Source: Antedon mediterranea (taxonomy: Eukaryota > Echinodermata > Crinoidea > Comatulida > Antedonidae). From it: a DNA stretch of 60,000 nucleotides. Every line of letters starts with the position of its first letter. The stretch's first letter is position 1. Both the position numbers and the translations under genes were made by a program. Below are positions 12,601 through 22,956 of the stretch, piece after piece. The notes below the pieces were generated by a model. The model made no database searches. It had not been told where the DNA came from and was given only the letters and a program-made list of their open reading frames with translations. The DNA is taken from the NCBI RefSeq assembly GCF_964355755.1, contig NC_092673.1, forward strand, positions 1,495,001-1,555,000, in the 5' to 3' direction.

Positions 12601-15600
12601 CATATTTATTAAATATTGCACTTTCATTTAGTAGCCTGCACATCAGTGAACATAATTTGATTTTTGGGGATTTTTTTTTTTATTAGTTGGTTAGCCATAC
12701 TAACATAATAATAATAATCAATACTACAGTAGAATCATTTATTTTATCATTTCTGTACATTTGCACATGTAGTTCACCTTATGTTAGCATGTCTTCTGTC
12801 AATATGTAAATATTAAAACTGCACATATTTTATCATTTATAATATGAGGAAAATAGACCTTTAAATTACAGGATGACTCCCCCCCCCCCCCCCTCCCAAA
12901 AAGAAAAAAAAGAAAGAACCAACTGAATTTATACACAATTAAAAAAAGGATCTGAAAGTGATTGATGATGGTTAATATACTTATTTTGCTTGTATCATTT
13001 TGTGCTCCTTTCTCTTATTGATGCATACTGTATCTGAATAATCATAGTGTCAATGTAAATATCATGTTAATTTATGCAGTTAAAGATAACATTTTAATTG
13101 TACATTTTAGCGCAACGCTAACGATCCATCCAGATTCTTCAGTCGCGGATGTAACTTACTGCAAGAAGAGAAGACGCGGAAGAAAATCAACAAAGAACTA
13201 CCGAAGGTAACTTTTTTTTATTACGTATAAAAGACATCTCCTTATGGTCACTCACCCAAAAGCATGTTTATCCTTCCTATCAATTTGATACCTCTTTGCA
13301 ATTCCATAAGCAGACATAAATATTGGGTGTTTTTTTTGTGTATAATTTACCTCCTGGGATATTCAATAACAACAGTAGCATAACACCTAATGCTATGTAA
13401 TAGCGTGTATGTGTAATACAATGAGGTATGATTTCAAGTCCTAGCACCCAATGGGCATTTTTGGGTCAATTTCAGAGTGTAAAAGTTACATCATATGCTA
13501 GTTTGTTTTTCTTTAAATATTCTAAACAAAATTTATTTTACCAATGGAAATAAACTACTAAGCTATTTGAGCTATCTTGGAAAATCTTTTATAAATGTAT
13601 GTCTTTTGTAATTTGTATTTTTGTCAGTAGTTAATGTTATCATTTTTTATTAAAATGATTATCTAAATAAATTTAAATCAAATAAAAAATGCCTGTTTAT
13701 TTTGTTCAGCTCGAGCAAAAACTATCTGAAAGAATAGCTCGCTATGAGGAAGAGAAAGACAAGGCATTCCTAGTGGATGGGTGCAGGTTTATGGACTACG
13801 TTCAAGCTCAATGGGTCGCACACGAGCAGGAAAAGTTGATCCAAAAAGAAATGAGGGTGAATATGAATACTACTACATTCTGCTATTGTAAAAAAAAAAA
13901 TGTTAAGCTTTATCTACACTATCAAACTAGTTTGATGTGCCCAAATATGGTAGTGATATGACATCATCATATCAATATATGGTCACATCAAATTTTTTTG
14001 CCACATAAAGTTTGATAGTGTAAACAGAGCTTTAGGCAGTTAGCAATAAATTGTTTTATTCTACAGATGAAGAATAAGCAGAAACAGACTCAAGAAGAGA
14101 TGACATTTGGCAGCAAGCCAAGCACACCGTCAGCAAAACGACGCTTCATGGGTACTCCAAACAAAACGCCCAGCAAGAAATTAAGAGGGGTATGTAACAC
14201 TTTGCTGCATAATGTATAGATAGAAAACTATACATTGTAAGGTCAATAATTTTCGTCTTCGGTAAAATAACAATATTAAAAATGATAATGTTATATTCAT
14301 ATTACTGAGGATGATTGGCATGATGAATAATTCACCCAGATGATGAACTAAAGCTCTGTCTACACTATCAAACTTTATTTGATGAAAAAATGTGATGTGC
14401 CCGTATATGGACATAATGATGTAATATTACTACCATATTTGGGAATATCACTGCTGTATTTGGGCACATCGCACTTTTTTTGTCAAACTGGTTTGATAAT
14501 GTAGACAGAGCTTATGTATTTTATTTAGAGGTTTTAATAAATAGTTTAAACACACACTGTTCATGGAAGTGGTCATAATATTACACATACGATGTTGATA
14601 CTCCAATTGTTTTAATTTTTCATATGTTTATATTCATTGTACAGATGAATGGAACTGTAGCCCCATCACCAAAGTCGTTTGTCTCATCAACATTAATGCC
14701 ATCGCCCTCTCCTCTTAGACGCCCCCCAAGAGGCAACACCACAAGTAACACTAAGGTAAAATAGAAATGTAAAAACGGTTGATAACTTAATTTGTACGTA
14801 TTGCTTCTGAAAAATAAGTATATTTATTGTTTCATATTTTTTACCAGCACGTACGAACTTTCATTCAAATATATTATCATTTATAACTTGTTAACAATAT
14901 TTTGACAATGTTAAGTGGTTTGTCTACCTAGGTCAGCAATTTCACCTAGGGTTATATAATCTAGGCGATCAGTAAAAGGCTTTTTTTTTTTAAACTTATG
15001 TAGCTCTTTAATTTGAAATAAAAAATATAATTCATAAATAATTTGTAAGATTTTTAGATTATTGTGACTCTTTTAGCCTATTACTGTGCATTGGTTATTG
15101 TACTTTTTGATTTATAAATGTGTGTATAGGGAGTTAGAAATAAAACTAGCCAGTCAGGACATAAGTCTACAGTGCATATACCATTTCCATCTCCTGGCAC
15201 AAGGTCTTCTAGGTACGGCCAGTCTGCTACTACTGTGAGTATTAGTTTAGGATTAAATTACACATATTAGATTAGGGTTTACGTTTTTGTTATTTAGTAT
15301 TTGGTTATGGTTTTATTTATAGTATGATAATATGGTTTAGTTACAAGATTAGATTATGGTTAGTGTACTAGTAATCCCTTCCTTTGGGACATCCGTTTTT
15401 AGGTAACAACCCTATTAAGGGGAAACTTAGCAGAAAGATACTTTTCAATACTATGGCCAACGCCATTGACAATATTTGCATTTTAAAGCTTGCATTGGTA
15501 AGTTGGCTTCATCACCAATTGATCTCGGCCGTTGTTGTGTTCCAAAGGTGTCCTCTTAATAGAGGTTTACTGTACCAGATTACTAAAGTAGTATCAGTTA

Positions 15601-17432
15601 GTAGTACTGAAAACAATACTTAAGTTTGGTTCCCATTTGGACACAACACAAGGACTAAACGCAACATGAATGATCGTCCAAACTGTTGGTTTTGATTATT
15701 ATTATTAATAAATAAAAATCAACTCACTTAAGTCGCGCCTCGGTCGTTGCGTTGGGTCCAAGTGGCAACCAAGCTTTTATGTCAAAGAAAAAAATTGTAC
15801 TTTAATAAATTTACGATGAGTATTTGATACGTAATAAAAACTTTATGCACTTTGACAAAGGAAAGTTTATCTATTTCATAGGTTGTAACAATAGTGTTGT
15901 ACTTTTTTACAGACACCAAATAGGTTACGTAATCCAGCTCGTGTTCAGCGCCGTGCGCTGATGGATAAGAACACGCAGGATACAGTGCTAAGTGCAACCA
16001 CTTTGAGTGGTGGCAGCATCCATGCTCATGCTAATCTATCTATCGCATCAACGTGTTCATCTTATTCTGATTTCACAGTAAGTTACTTGCTTCCACTGCT
16101 CTATGATTGCAAGTTATTAAGCTCTGTCTACACTATCAGACTTTATGTGACAAAAAAATTGTGATGTGCCCATATATAGACAGGATGATGTCATATCACC
16201 CATATTTGGGCATATCACTACAATATTTAGACACATCACACTTTTTTTTGTCAAACTAGTTTGATAGTGTAGACAGAGTAGAGCGGTACGTCGCTTAATT
16301 TGCTGCAATTGATTTCTATATTGGGAGGACACTGCCTGTACTAATTTCAAATTTACATAATTCTGTGTTGTTTGTTTTTTATTAAAATCTAAATTGTGTT
16401 TTTTTTTTAAAAAAAACCTTTTACTAACAAATATCTTCTTGGCTTGATTAATGCTTTACAAAAATGTTACATTAAATAATATTTTAAAATGCTTTTTTTT
16501 TAATTATATATAAAACGATTGCTTGTCAATATTCCGTCATGTAGATTCATTCATTCTCGTTGCTCAGTCAAGTCAATCCTATAGTCAATATTTATTGCTT
16601 GCTGTGCATTTACATATTTTGACATGTTTAGCTTACCATATAATAACGCAGTATGCATGCTACATGCCAGCTACGGTTATAACGCATTATATATGCTACA
16701 TGCCACCCACACAGTTATATGCTACAGTGCCAGCTACAGTTTAAATACAATGCTCTTTTCATAATATGCTGTAATTGCACGCCATATATTTTTTGTATAA
16801 ATTATCCTTAACGCTACTAATAAATTTGCAGATTATGATTTGGTGTATTTTTGGTGGAAGCTTTAAAATAACAATTTAAATTGCGAGGAAACTTTGGGTT
16901 GCAGGTATAAAACTTTTAACCTCTGTAATTAAATTACACTATTCAATTCTGGTTCCAGTGTACACGTGTGGACTTAATGAATATTCATTCTTATATAGCG
17001 CTTATTGATGCTTCTAAGCGCTTCACATTATTACACGGACATACTCCCATAATGCAGCTAGTAATCTGCGCAAAGCTTTGTCTTATAATGTCATGAATGT
17101 GTAAAGCTCTGTCTAAACAAAAAGCGGCGTGATGTTCCCAAATACGGCAGTGATATTCCGAAATATAGTAGTGATATGACATCATCATGTCCATATATTG
17201 CACATCACAACGTTTGATAGTGTAGACAAGGTAAACTGATTGGTGATAAAATTGTGGTCAACTTAATTGTTTAATTATTGGCTTTTGCTAAAAAGAAGTC
17301 CATAATGTAGCTTCTTTTTTCTTCACTACCCAACAGCGTGGCTTAAAAGAAGGCAATAAACCGTATGCTAACAGTAGCATCATCACCAGTCCCGCTAAAT
17401 TGAAAATTTCTACAAAAACATTGAATGTGTAA
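6644..17432 (+). CDS. PRC1: Protein regulator of cytokinesis 1 (PRC1/Ase1/MAP65 family), isoform with last exon 14a
   Basis: PRC1 is the antiparallel microtubule crosslinker of the anaphase central spindle; it recruits KIF4 and Polo kinase. Coding exons: 6644-6663, 8890-9145, 9509-9742, 10023-10193, 10514-10663, 11013-11160, 11604-11740, 13111-13206, 13710-13856, 14067-14189, 14645-14755, 15130-15234, 15913-16077, 17337-17432. All phases join, giving 652 residues (human about 620). Residues 1-170 are the dimerisation coiled coil (IWNEIGI, TILQLEKLLR); 171-330 the rod (NTSFEREVLCEEEDTFQLSL); about 330-455 the spectrin-like microtubule-binding domain (DPSRFFSRGCNLLQEEK, KAFLVDGCRFMDYV). The tail is Ser/Pro/Arg-rich with CDK-type sites TPNK (Thr483) and TPSK (Thr487). 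Two ATGs are in tandem; the second (6647) has the better context (A at -3, G at +4). Divergent from THG1L. Confidence 0.96.
6664..8889. other. PRC1 intron 1
   Basis: Contains AGGCCTA-rich sequence (6805-6960, 8130-8150), the GC-ended palindromic element at 6968-7863, and otherwise AT-rich unique sequence. No further exon recognised. Confidence 0.6.
6968..7863. mobile_element. MITE-like element with CACTCCGGCCGC subterminal repeats
   Basis: The left end starts GATCACTCCGGCCGCGC and the right end is its inverse. The 12-mer CACTCCGGCCGC or a near copy occurs three times at the left and four times, inverted, at the right; 'tatggagcgccc' (left) and 'gggcgctccata' (right) extend the inverted repeat. 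The middle is very AT-rich and has no coding signal. GCCCTAGAG occurs just outside both ends (6951 and 7871) and may be a target duplication, but the exact border is uncertain. Confidence 0.75.
8890..9145 (+). CDS. PRC1: PRC1 coding exon 2
   Basis: Residues 7-92. SCLDAALSQLTHIWNEIGI aligns with the family's ALNHLREIWELIGI region. Acceptor tttaaacag, donor gtatga. Confidence 0.95.
9509..9742 (+). CDS. PRC1: PRC1 coding exon 3
   Basis: Residues 93-170, including TILQLEKLLRSQV and ETEQALCDAL. Acceptor atctgcag, donor gttaga (non-ideal at position 3). Confidence 0.95.
10023..10193 (+). CDS. PRC1: PRC1 coding exon 4
   Basis: Residues 171-227 with PNTSFEREVLCEEEDTF, a family hallmark. An internal GTAAGT at 10064 is a possible cryptic donor, but translation continues through it. 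Confidence 0.95.
10514..10663 (+). CDS. PRC1: PRC1 coding exon 5
   Basis: Residues 228-277, LEITEKENEILAHEL to HRPKTIQI; matches the family segment that contains IRELWDRL. Acceptor tatcgtag, donor gtaagt. Confidence 0.93.
11013..11160 (+). CDS. PRC1: PRC1 coding exon 6
   Basis: Encodes LKEELQRLNELKKQNLKKV and the WWNKCFFSLEQRQTF motif. The donor gtacta is weak, but the one-base overhang fits exon 7. Confidence 0.94.
11314..11407. mobile_element. Palindromic MITE, family 1, copy 1 (half)
   Basis: Only one arm: aaagctctgtttaaact to gatatgacatcatcat. PRC1 intron 6. Confidence 0.65.
11604..11740 (+). CDS. PRC1: PRC1 coding exon 7
   Basis: Encodes DEFTEELLELHDLEV to WKKMLEFE, residues up to 372, the start of the spectrin-like domain. 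Acceptor ctcttacag, donor gtagtc. Confidence 0.94.
11741..13110. other. PRC1 intron 7
   Basis: Holds a short ATCT microsatellite (11847-11870), a palindromic MITE at 11897-12036, a poly(C) run near 12874-12893, and AT-rich unique sequence. No exon seen. Confidence 0.6.
11897..12036. mobile_element. Palindromic MITE, family 2, copy 1
   Basis: Ends AGCTTGGTTGCCACCTGG and ...CACCTAGTGGGAACCAAGC are imperfect inverted repeats; GCAACACAAGG inside pairs with CGTTGCGTT. A related copy is at 15622-15776. Confidence 0.65.
13111..13206 (+). CDS. PRC1: PRC1 coding exon 8 (microtubule-binding core)
   Basis: Residues 373-404, DPSRFFSRGCNLLQEEK then KKINKELPK. The RG-NLL-EEK signature carries basic residues that contact tubulin in the human protein. 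Confidence 0.95.
13710..13856 (+). CDS. PRC1: PRC1 coding exon 9
   Basis: Residues 405-453, LEQKLSERIARYEEEK and KAFLVDGCRFMDYVQAQW, ending the spectrin-like domain. Acceptor tttgttcag, donor gtgaat. Confidence 0.95.
13905..14034. mobile_element. Palindromic MITE, family 1, copy 2
   Basis: Ends AGCTTTATCTACACTATC and GATAGTGTAAACAGAGCT with TTA on both sides, a Harbinger-type target duplication. Inner words are gatgtgcccaaatatgg and gacatcatcat. PRC1 intron 9. Confidence 0.8.
14067..14189 (+). CDS. PRC1: PRC1 coding exon 10 (CDK-site region)
   Basis: Residues 454-494. KNKQKQTQEEM, then STPSAKRR, GTPNK and KTPSKK, equivalent to the human region with the two Cdk1 threonines and the nuclear localisation signal. 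Confidence 0.93.
14350..14514. mobile_element. Palindromic MITE, family 1, copy 3
   Basis: Near full length (about 165 bp): AAGCTCTGTCTACACTATC at the left, GATAATGTAGACAGAGCTT at the right. PRC1 intron 10, about 310 bp from copy 2. Confidence 0.82.
14645..14755 (+). CDS. PRC1: PRC1 coding exon 11
   Basis: Residues 495-531, a disordered Ser/Pro/Arg-rich tail (MPSPSPLRRPPRG). Both borders are in phase 0. Confidence 0.88.
15130..15234 (+). CDS. PRC1: PRC1 coding exon 12
   Basis: Residues 532-566, basic and Ser-rich (HIPFPSPGTRSSRYGQ). Acceptor tgtgtatag, donor gtgagt. Both borders are phase 0, so the exon could be skipped without a frameshift. Confidence 0.83.
15622..15776. mobile_element. 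Palindromic MITE, family 2, copy 2
   Basis: Ends AGTTTGGTTCCCATTTGG and CCAAGTGGCAACCAAGCTT. Same family as 11897-12036. A TTA on both sides is a possible target duplication. Lies in PRC1 intron 12. Confidence 0.65.
15913..16077 (+). CDS. PRC1: PRC1 coding exon 13
   Basis: Residues 567-621. LSIASTCSSYSDFT corresponds to the human SINSVASTYSEF segment, which supports homology into the C-terminus. Donor gtaagt, phase 0, usable with either last exon. Confidence 0.92.
16119..16280. mobile_element. Palindromic MITE, family 1, copy 4
   Basis: AAGCTCTGTCTACACTATC to GATAGTGTAGACAGAG. PRC1 intron 13. Confidence 0.82.
16978..17035 (-). repeat. SINE/LINE 3'-tail fragment
   Basis: On the minus strand it reads gaagcgcttagaagcatcaa then gcgctatataag, the same type of tail as the SINE at 58055. 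No head is visible. Confidence 0.45.
17103..17231. mobile_element. Palindromic MITE, family 1, copy 5 (diverged)
   Basis: aaagctctgtctaaac to gtttgatagtgtagacaagg, with internal losses. PRC1 intron 13, close to exon 14a. Confidence 0.72.
17337..17432 (+). CDS. PRC1: PRC1 last exon 14a
   Basis: Residues 622-652 followed by TAA. It starts RGLKEGNK and ends KISTKTLNV. Acceptor acccaacag. A canonical AATAAA lies 118 bp past the stop, so this exon makes a complete 3' end. Confidence 0.85.
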   Translation, partial: RGLKEGNKPYANSSIITSPAKLKISTKTLNV

Positions 17433-17549
17433 TGCCAAATTCAAAGCAGTAGTGGTGGCGGATTCATGTTATTTGGTAGGATTTGTTTACACTTTTGTTG
17501 TTTTCTTTGTCGTCTTTTGTTACTGGGCCATTTGATCCTGAATCAACAA

Positions 17550-17555
17550 AATAAA
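17550..17555 (+). terminator. Poly(A) signal for the PRC1 14a isoform
   Basis: AATAAA, followed by a T/GT-rich stretch (tgtaactttgtcttgtctta) typical of a cleavage region. Confidence 0.6.
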
Positions 17556-18607
17556 TGTATTGTAACTTTGTCTTGTCTTATTTATACAGGACCATATTTT
17601 AGATAAATATGACCAATTGTTATAAATATGTAAAATCATGAAAAGCAAAAATGTATAAAATCAGATTTTGAATAGGCCATTTTGCTTTTATTTTTAGTTT
17701 TAATGTTTCGGTAGACAAAAAAAAATTGGACAAAAATATGTTTTCATGTCATGAAAAGACAAAATAAACCAACTGTCTGACACTGACAGACAATTTTACT
17801 ATTTTATTATTTAAATTGAATAATTATTGTGTGACATTAAAGTGACATATTCAACAAAATTTCCAAAAACTACTTTTTCAGGGGGACAATGTATCTTTAA
17901 ATTATGACAATCAAAATAACCTTGGATATGTCAATACTGAAACTTGTTTATTTATAACATGCATACAATATCTTGAATAGCAAACAATATATTGTGATTT
18001 AAATTTGTTGATTTGGTATAGAATATGGCACAAATTACAATCATCTAACAACAATCCTGTCTACATTCACTGTTATTTTTGTTTTAAAATTTCACTAGTT
18101 TTGTTTAGTTGTTGTGTATGTGTCTTATCATTCTAACCATTTGCTACTAATAATTTACTAACCAACTGACATTGCACTCATGCGTGACTGACCTGGAACG
18201 TTCATGCAGGGAGCTGATTCATCAACTGTATCATAGACACACAGATTCAATATACTCGACCACACTGTATACATATAATTTTTTGATAATAATGCTACTT
18301 ATTTTCCAACTGCGAGGAAACAAAAATTTGTTTTTCACTAAAGTTTTTTCACTAGGAAAACTATTTAATATATGAAAATTGTATGCATTTTTATAAAACA
18401 AATTTGAGATAATAGAAAACACTATATAGTATAACAATTATCTCAATTCATTACATTGAGTCTGTGTTCATATATGTACTGTGGTTTGATATAATTAGGT
18501 ATTGATTTTTAGTGTTTCAACTATAAGATTAAAGCCTATGATAATAGTACCTTTGCCACTCATTTCAGTGTCTGTTCCCTAGTACAGTACAATCAAATCA
18601 TATAATG

Positions 18608-20290
18608 CCATTGTTCAGTGGCTTTACTATTGTAACATTTTAGCCTATTATAACATTATTGTTTAGTGGCTTCACACCATACACCTATTGTAACATTACA
18701 TTTTAGCATATTAGTTAGTGGCTTCACACTACACACCTATTGTAACATTACATTTTAGCCTATGACATTGTTTAGTGGCTTCACACCATACACCTATTAT
18801 AACATTACATTTTAGCCTATGACATTGTTTAGTGGCTTCACACCATACACCTATTATAACATTACATTTTAGCCTATGACATTGTTTAGTGGCTTCACAC
18901 CATACACCTATTATAACATTACATTTTAGCCTATGACATTGTTTAGTGGCCTCACACCATACACCTATTATAACATTACATTTTAGCCTATAACATTGTT
19001 TAGTGGCTTCACACCATACACCTATTATAACATTACATTTTAGCCTATGACATTGTTTAGTGGCTTCACACCATACACCTATTGTAACATTACATTTTAG
19101 CCTATAAATAACATTGTTTAGTGGCTTCACACCATACACCTATTGTAACATTACATTTTAGCCTATAACATTGTTTAGTGGCTTCACACCATACACCTAT
19201 TGTAACATTACATTTTAGCCTATAACATTGTTTAGTGGCTTCACACCATACACCTATTATAACATTACATTTTAGCCTATGACATTGTTTAGTGGCCTCA
19301 CACCATACACCTATTATAACATTACATTTTAGCCTATGACATTGTTTAGTGGCTTCACACCATACACCTATTATAACATTACATTTTAGCCTATAACATT
19401 GCTTAGTGGCTTCACACCATACACCTATTGTAACATTACATTTTAGCCTATAAATAACATTGTTTAGTGGCTTCACACCATACACCTATTGTAACATTAC
19501 ATTTTAGCCTATAAATAACATTGTTTAGTGGCTTCACACCATACACCTATTATAACATTACATTTTAGCCTATAAATAACATTGTTTAGTGGCTTCACAC
19601 CATACACCTATTGTAACATTACATTTTAGCCTATAACATTGTTTAGTGGCTTCACACCATACACCTATTATAACATTACATTTTAGCCTATAACATTGTT
19701 TAGTGGCTTCACACCATACACCTATTGCAACATTACATTTTAGCCTATAACATTGTTTAGTGGCTTCACACCATACACCTATTATAACATTACATTTTAG
19801 CCTATAACATTGTTTAGTGGCTTCACACCATACACCTATTGCAACATTACATTTTAGCCTATAACATTGTTTAGTGGCTTCACACCATACACCTATTGTA
19901 ACATTACATTTTAGCCTATAACATTGTTTAGTGGCTTCACACCATACACCTATTATAACATTACATTTTAGCCTATAACATTGCTTAGTGGCTTCACACC
20001 ATACACCTATTGTAACATTACATTTTAGCCTATAACATTGTTTAGTGGCTTCACACCATACACCTATTGTAACATTACATTTTAGCCTATAACATTGTTT
20101 AGTGGCTTCACACCATACACCTATTGTAACATTACATTTTAGCCTATAACATTGTTTAGTGGCTTCACACTACACACCTATTATAACATCACATTTTAGC
20201 CTATATAGCCTATACCATTGTTGAGTGGCTACACACCATGTACATCTATTGTAACATATTTTCGCCTATAACATTTTTTAGCGACTTCTT
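18608..20290. repeat. 57-bp minisatellite, about 29 units
   Basis: The unit runs cattgtttagtggcttcaca ... ccatacacctatt ... aacattacattttagcctat; 57 bp is typical, with 61-bp variants (extra ataa) near 19104, 19450, 19512 and 19571. Two variants (gtggcctcac at 18945 and 19291; cctataaataac at 19101 and 19447) recur exactly 346 bp apart, so a six-unit block was duplicated. Because 57 is divisible by three, the minus strand stays open over hundreds of bases with a 19-residue repeat; I do not regard it as a gene. It lies between the two alternative PRC1 last exons. Confidence 0.95.
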
Positions 20291-20903
20291 TCTAATTGTA
20301 TTAAGCATCAGCTTACTGGTTGCTTTCTATAAGTTCAATGGACTGGCTGCCATTTCCTTTTATTCAGAGTCTTGTGACACAAGCAATAACGTCTTATCCT
20401 GTTTAAACAGTATTGTTTCCTATTGAAACCGATTCACAAACTAATTTTGCAATTTTCTAAAACCGTTTTGAAGTATAGTATTTAACGGTTGTTGTTTACA
20501 ATAAATAATCATTGGTTGGTTAAATCGCTTAAATGCTATATGTTCAATGAATGATAAGTTCAAATTTGTAATGCCATTCCAAATTTAATTTAATTTTTTT
20601 TCATCAAAATTTGAATGAATCTAATAGATATACAGAATTTATCTATTTTGTTTTGTTTGAATTAGCCAGCAAAGATCACATTAATCCGATGATTGCGGTC
20701 GCATGGAATTATGTAAAATATTAATAATTGTATACATGAATTGATTAATTATTAATAAATTTGAATGACATGTTGTGTTTATATTTTTATATTCATTCAA
20801 ACCAATCTAATCATAATATCATTTCCATTTATCAATGCTTTTAAATTAAAAATCTCACTAAGATCAGATTGCCCATATCTTAATGTTTGAAGCTTTATAA
20901 ATT

Positions 20904-21155
20904 GCATTTAATATTCATATTCACTTTTTGTCAGTCTATGCATTCGTTATTATATTTAACTCAAGTATTTAATCATACTCATTGAAAATAGATGGCACTT
21001 GAAAGTTGTACAGTACATAGGATTCTGTTGCATTTAATATTCATGTTTACTTTTTGTCAGTCTATGCATCCGTTCTTATATTTAACTTAAGTATTTAATC
21101 ATACTCATTGAAAATAGATGACATTGTCTTCAACTTTGCACTTTAAGCCATGTAA
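20904..21155. repeat. 126-bp tandem duplication
   Basis: gcatttaatattcat...tttgtcagtctatgcat...attgaaaatagatg occurs at 20904 and again at 21030. Upstream of PRC1 exon 14b. Confidence 0.75.
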
Positions 21156-21455
21156 AAGTTGTACAATCCACAGTGTTCTGTTACATATTGTATTCATTTT
21201 TTAACATGCATGTTTCAAGAATGTAGATTTTTAACTTTATGATTTTTGACACATTTTAAAGCTGTGTTTTGTTACTGTATACATCATATCAACCAACATT
21301 TCTTTGTATTTTCACAACACAAGTTTGTTGTACTGTATCTTTTTTTTTTGTCTCTCTGACAATTTTATTTTCGATATCTTTGAATTTGGACAGCAAGCTT
21401 TTTGAATGTTTCAAAAAGTAAATAAAAACAAATATTTGAATTTTTCTTTTTACAG

Positions 21456-21557
21456 AGGGCGTTGAATTCCACAAAAACTTTGAATAAACGTAGCAGTGCG
21501 ATACCACAGAGTCCATCGAATCAAAACCGGTACTACAGTCGTGTTGCTTATATATAG
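21456..21557 (+). CDS. PRC1: PRC1 alternative last exon 14b
   Basis: After a pyrimidine-rich acceptor (tttttctttttacag) this exon opens in phase 0 with exon 13. It encodes 33 residues starting RALNSTKTLNKRSS and ending YSRVAYI before TAG at 21555. The STKTLN word is shared with exon 14a (ISTKTLNV) at a different distance from the splice site. LNST also resembles the human C-terminus LNSTNIQS. Skipping 14a would give a 654-residue isoform. No transcript evidence is available; the call rests on phase, splice site and motif. Confidence 0.7.
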   Translation, partial: RALNSTKTLNKRSSAIPQSPSNQNRYYSRVAYI

Positions 21558-22135
21558 AAAAGCGGTTATCGTCAATTATGTGGTGGTAGGCGTCAAAATA
21601 TATTTAAGTGTACTACTTGATCATTGTTGGATTCTTCCCATCTTTCAATTCCACAAAGAATTTTTTTAGAGACAACATTTTTTACAATATTGATTGAATT
21701 ACCCTAATAATTAGATCAAATTAACCTTTTACATTTTTTAATCGATACTACAGATTTGTTTAACTTTCTGTATTGTGCACGTAGATATAAAAACTAGTAA
21801 ATAACGTTAGTGCTGGTATTTTGGTGTGATTTTATTTTGGTACAAGGTATTGATAATGTGGTAATAGATTTTATTGAATATAAAGAGAAGTGGTTTAGAG
21901 GTCATCAGTGGTGGTCATAGTTTAAAGGTCACTGTTTGTCTACTTAGTAATGTGACTAATATTTTAACTTTTACAATGATGCTTTCAAAATATTATAGTA
22001 TGAGGGTTCTTTTTAATGTGTATGTCGACACCCTTGGGTGTGATCAAATGCCCCTCCCATTTCCAAATGCAAAACAATATTGGGGTATACAGTACAGTGC
22101 ACTACATTTTGATGGTCAGACCTGGGTCTTCCTTT

Positions 22136-22275
22136 AGTCTCTGTCCACACTATCAAACTATGTGACAACAAAATTGAATGTGCCCATATATAGACATGAT
22201 GATGTCATCACTACCGTATTTGGGCTCATCACAACTTTTTTTGTATAATAAGTTTGATAGTGTAGACAGAGCTTT
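22136..22275. mobile_element. Palindromic MITE, family 1, copy 6
   Basis: Ends TCTCTGTCCACACTATCAAAC and GTTTGATAGTGTAGACAGAG. It lies in the 3' UTR of the PRC1 14b transcript, so its hairpin would be in the mRNA. Confidence 0.8.
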
Positions 22276-22476
22276 AGCCTAGAGATTGCTGCTTTGTCAA
22301 AATAGTTTTTATTATTTTATGGTGGTGTTATGTTTTTCTGCACTGACTGTTACAAACAATCTTGCCTTTGTTTTTTTTTATAAGTTGAATTATGTAGTAT
22401 CATCTGCACACTAGTCCTTAGTTTAGTTTAATGTTATCATTCACTGTGCAGATTTTTTGTTTGATTATCAATCTGA

Positions 22477-22482
22477 AATAAA
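22477..22482 (+). terminator. Possible proximal poly(A) signal for the PRC1 14b isoform
   Basis: AATAAA about 920 bp past the 14b stop, followed by a T-rich stretch (gttgtttttgttctc). Confidence 0.4.
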
Positions 22483-22950
22483 CCTGAATTGGCATTTTAG
22501 TTGTTTTTGTTCTCATGAAAAGAGTACTGTACTATCTGTTTTATCAGAGGCTCTACAGTTTTGAATTTTCCAAAGAGATTACCTTTGCCACCAGCTCTCC
22601 CAAGACACATAGGCTTAAATTTTCCCTATTTTTTTCAATCATTAGTTGGCTATCTATCATACCAGTGTTGGCTGGTTTTAGGAGAGTTAAATTGAAAATG
22701 TACTCTGATAAATTATCATTTTAGTATTGTATTTTGTAAATATTTCTATATAGATTTAAAAATTACTAATATACAATTGGTAGATTATGCAATGTTTGTT
22801 GTTAGGCAATGAAAACTTGGTGTGTACATTTTTTAAATCTTCAACAATCAACAAATGAATCCAAGTAGATGTATGTAGTTGCCAGTACATGCTTAGTATT
22901 ATCTTATTGATTTGTTTCCATGTAAATATTTGTATGTTTCATTTAAGATC

Positions 22951-22956
22951 AATAAA
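22951..22956 (+). terminator. Likely distal poly(A) signal for the PRC1 14b isoform
   Basis: AATAAA followed about 25 bp later by tgtgttattgtgtctgtcc, a GT-rich downstream element. It marks the probable right end of the PRC1 transcription unit. Confidence 0.5.

Noticed and set aside
18729-19485. Two minus-strand frames of 127-136 codons with a 19-residue repeat
   Set aside because: Produced by a 57-bp repeat divisible by three; frames break at the 61-bp variants.
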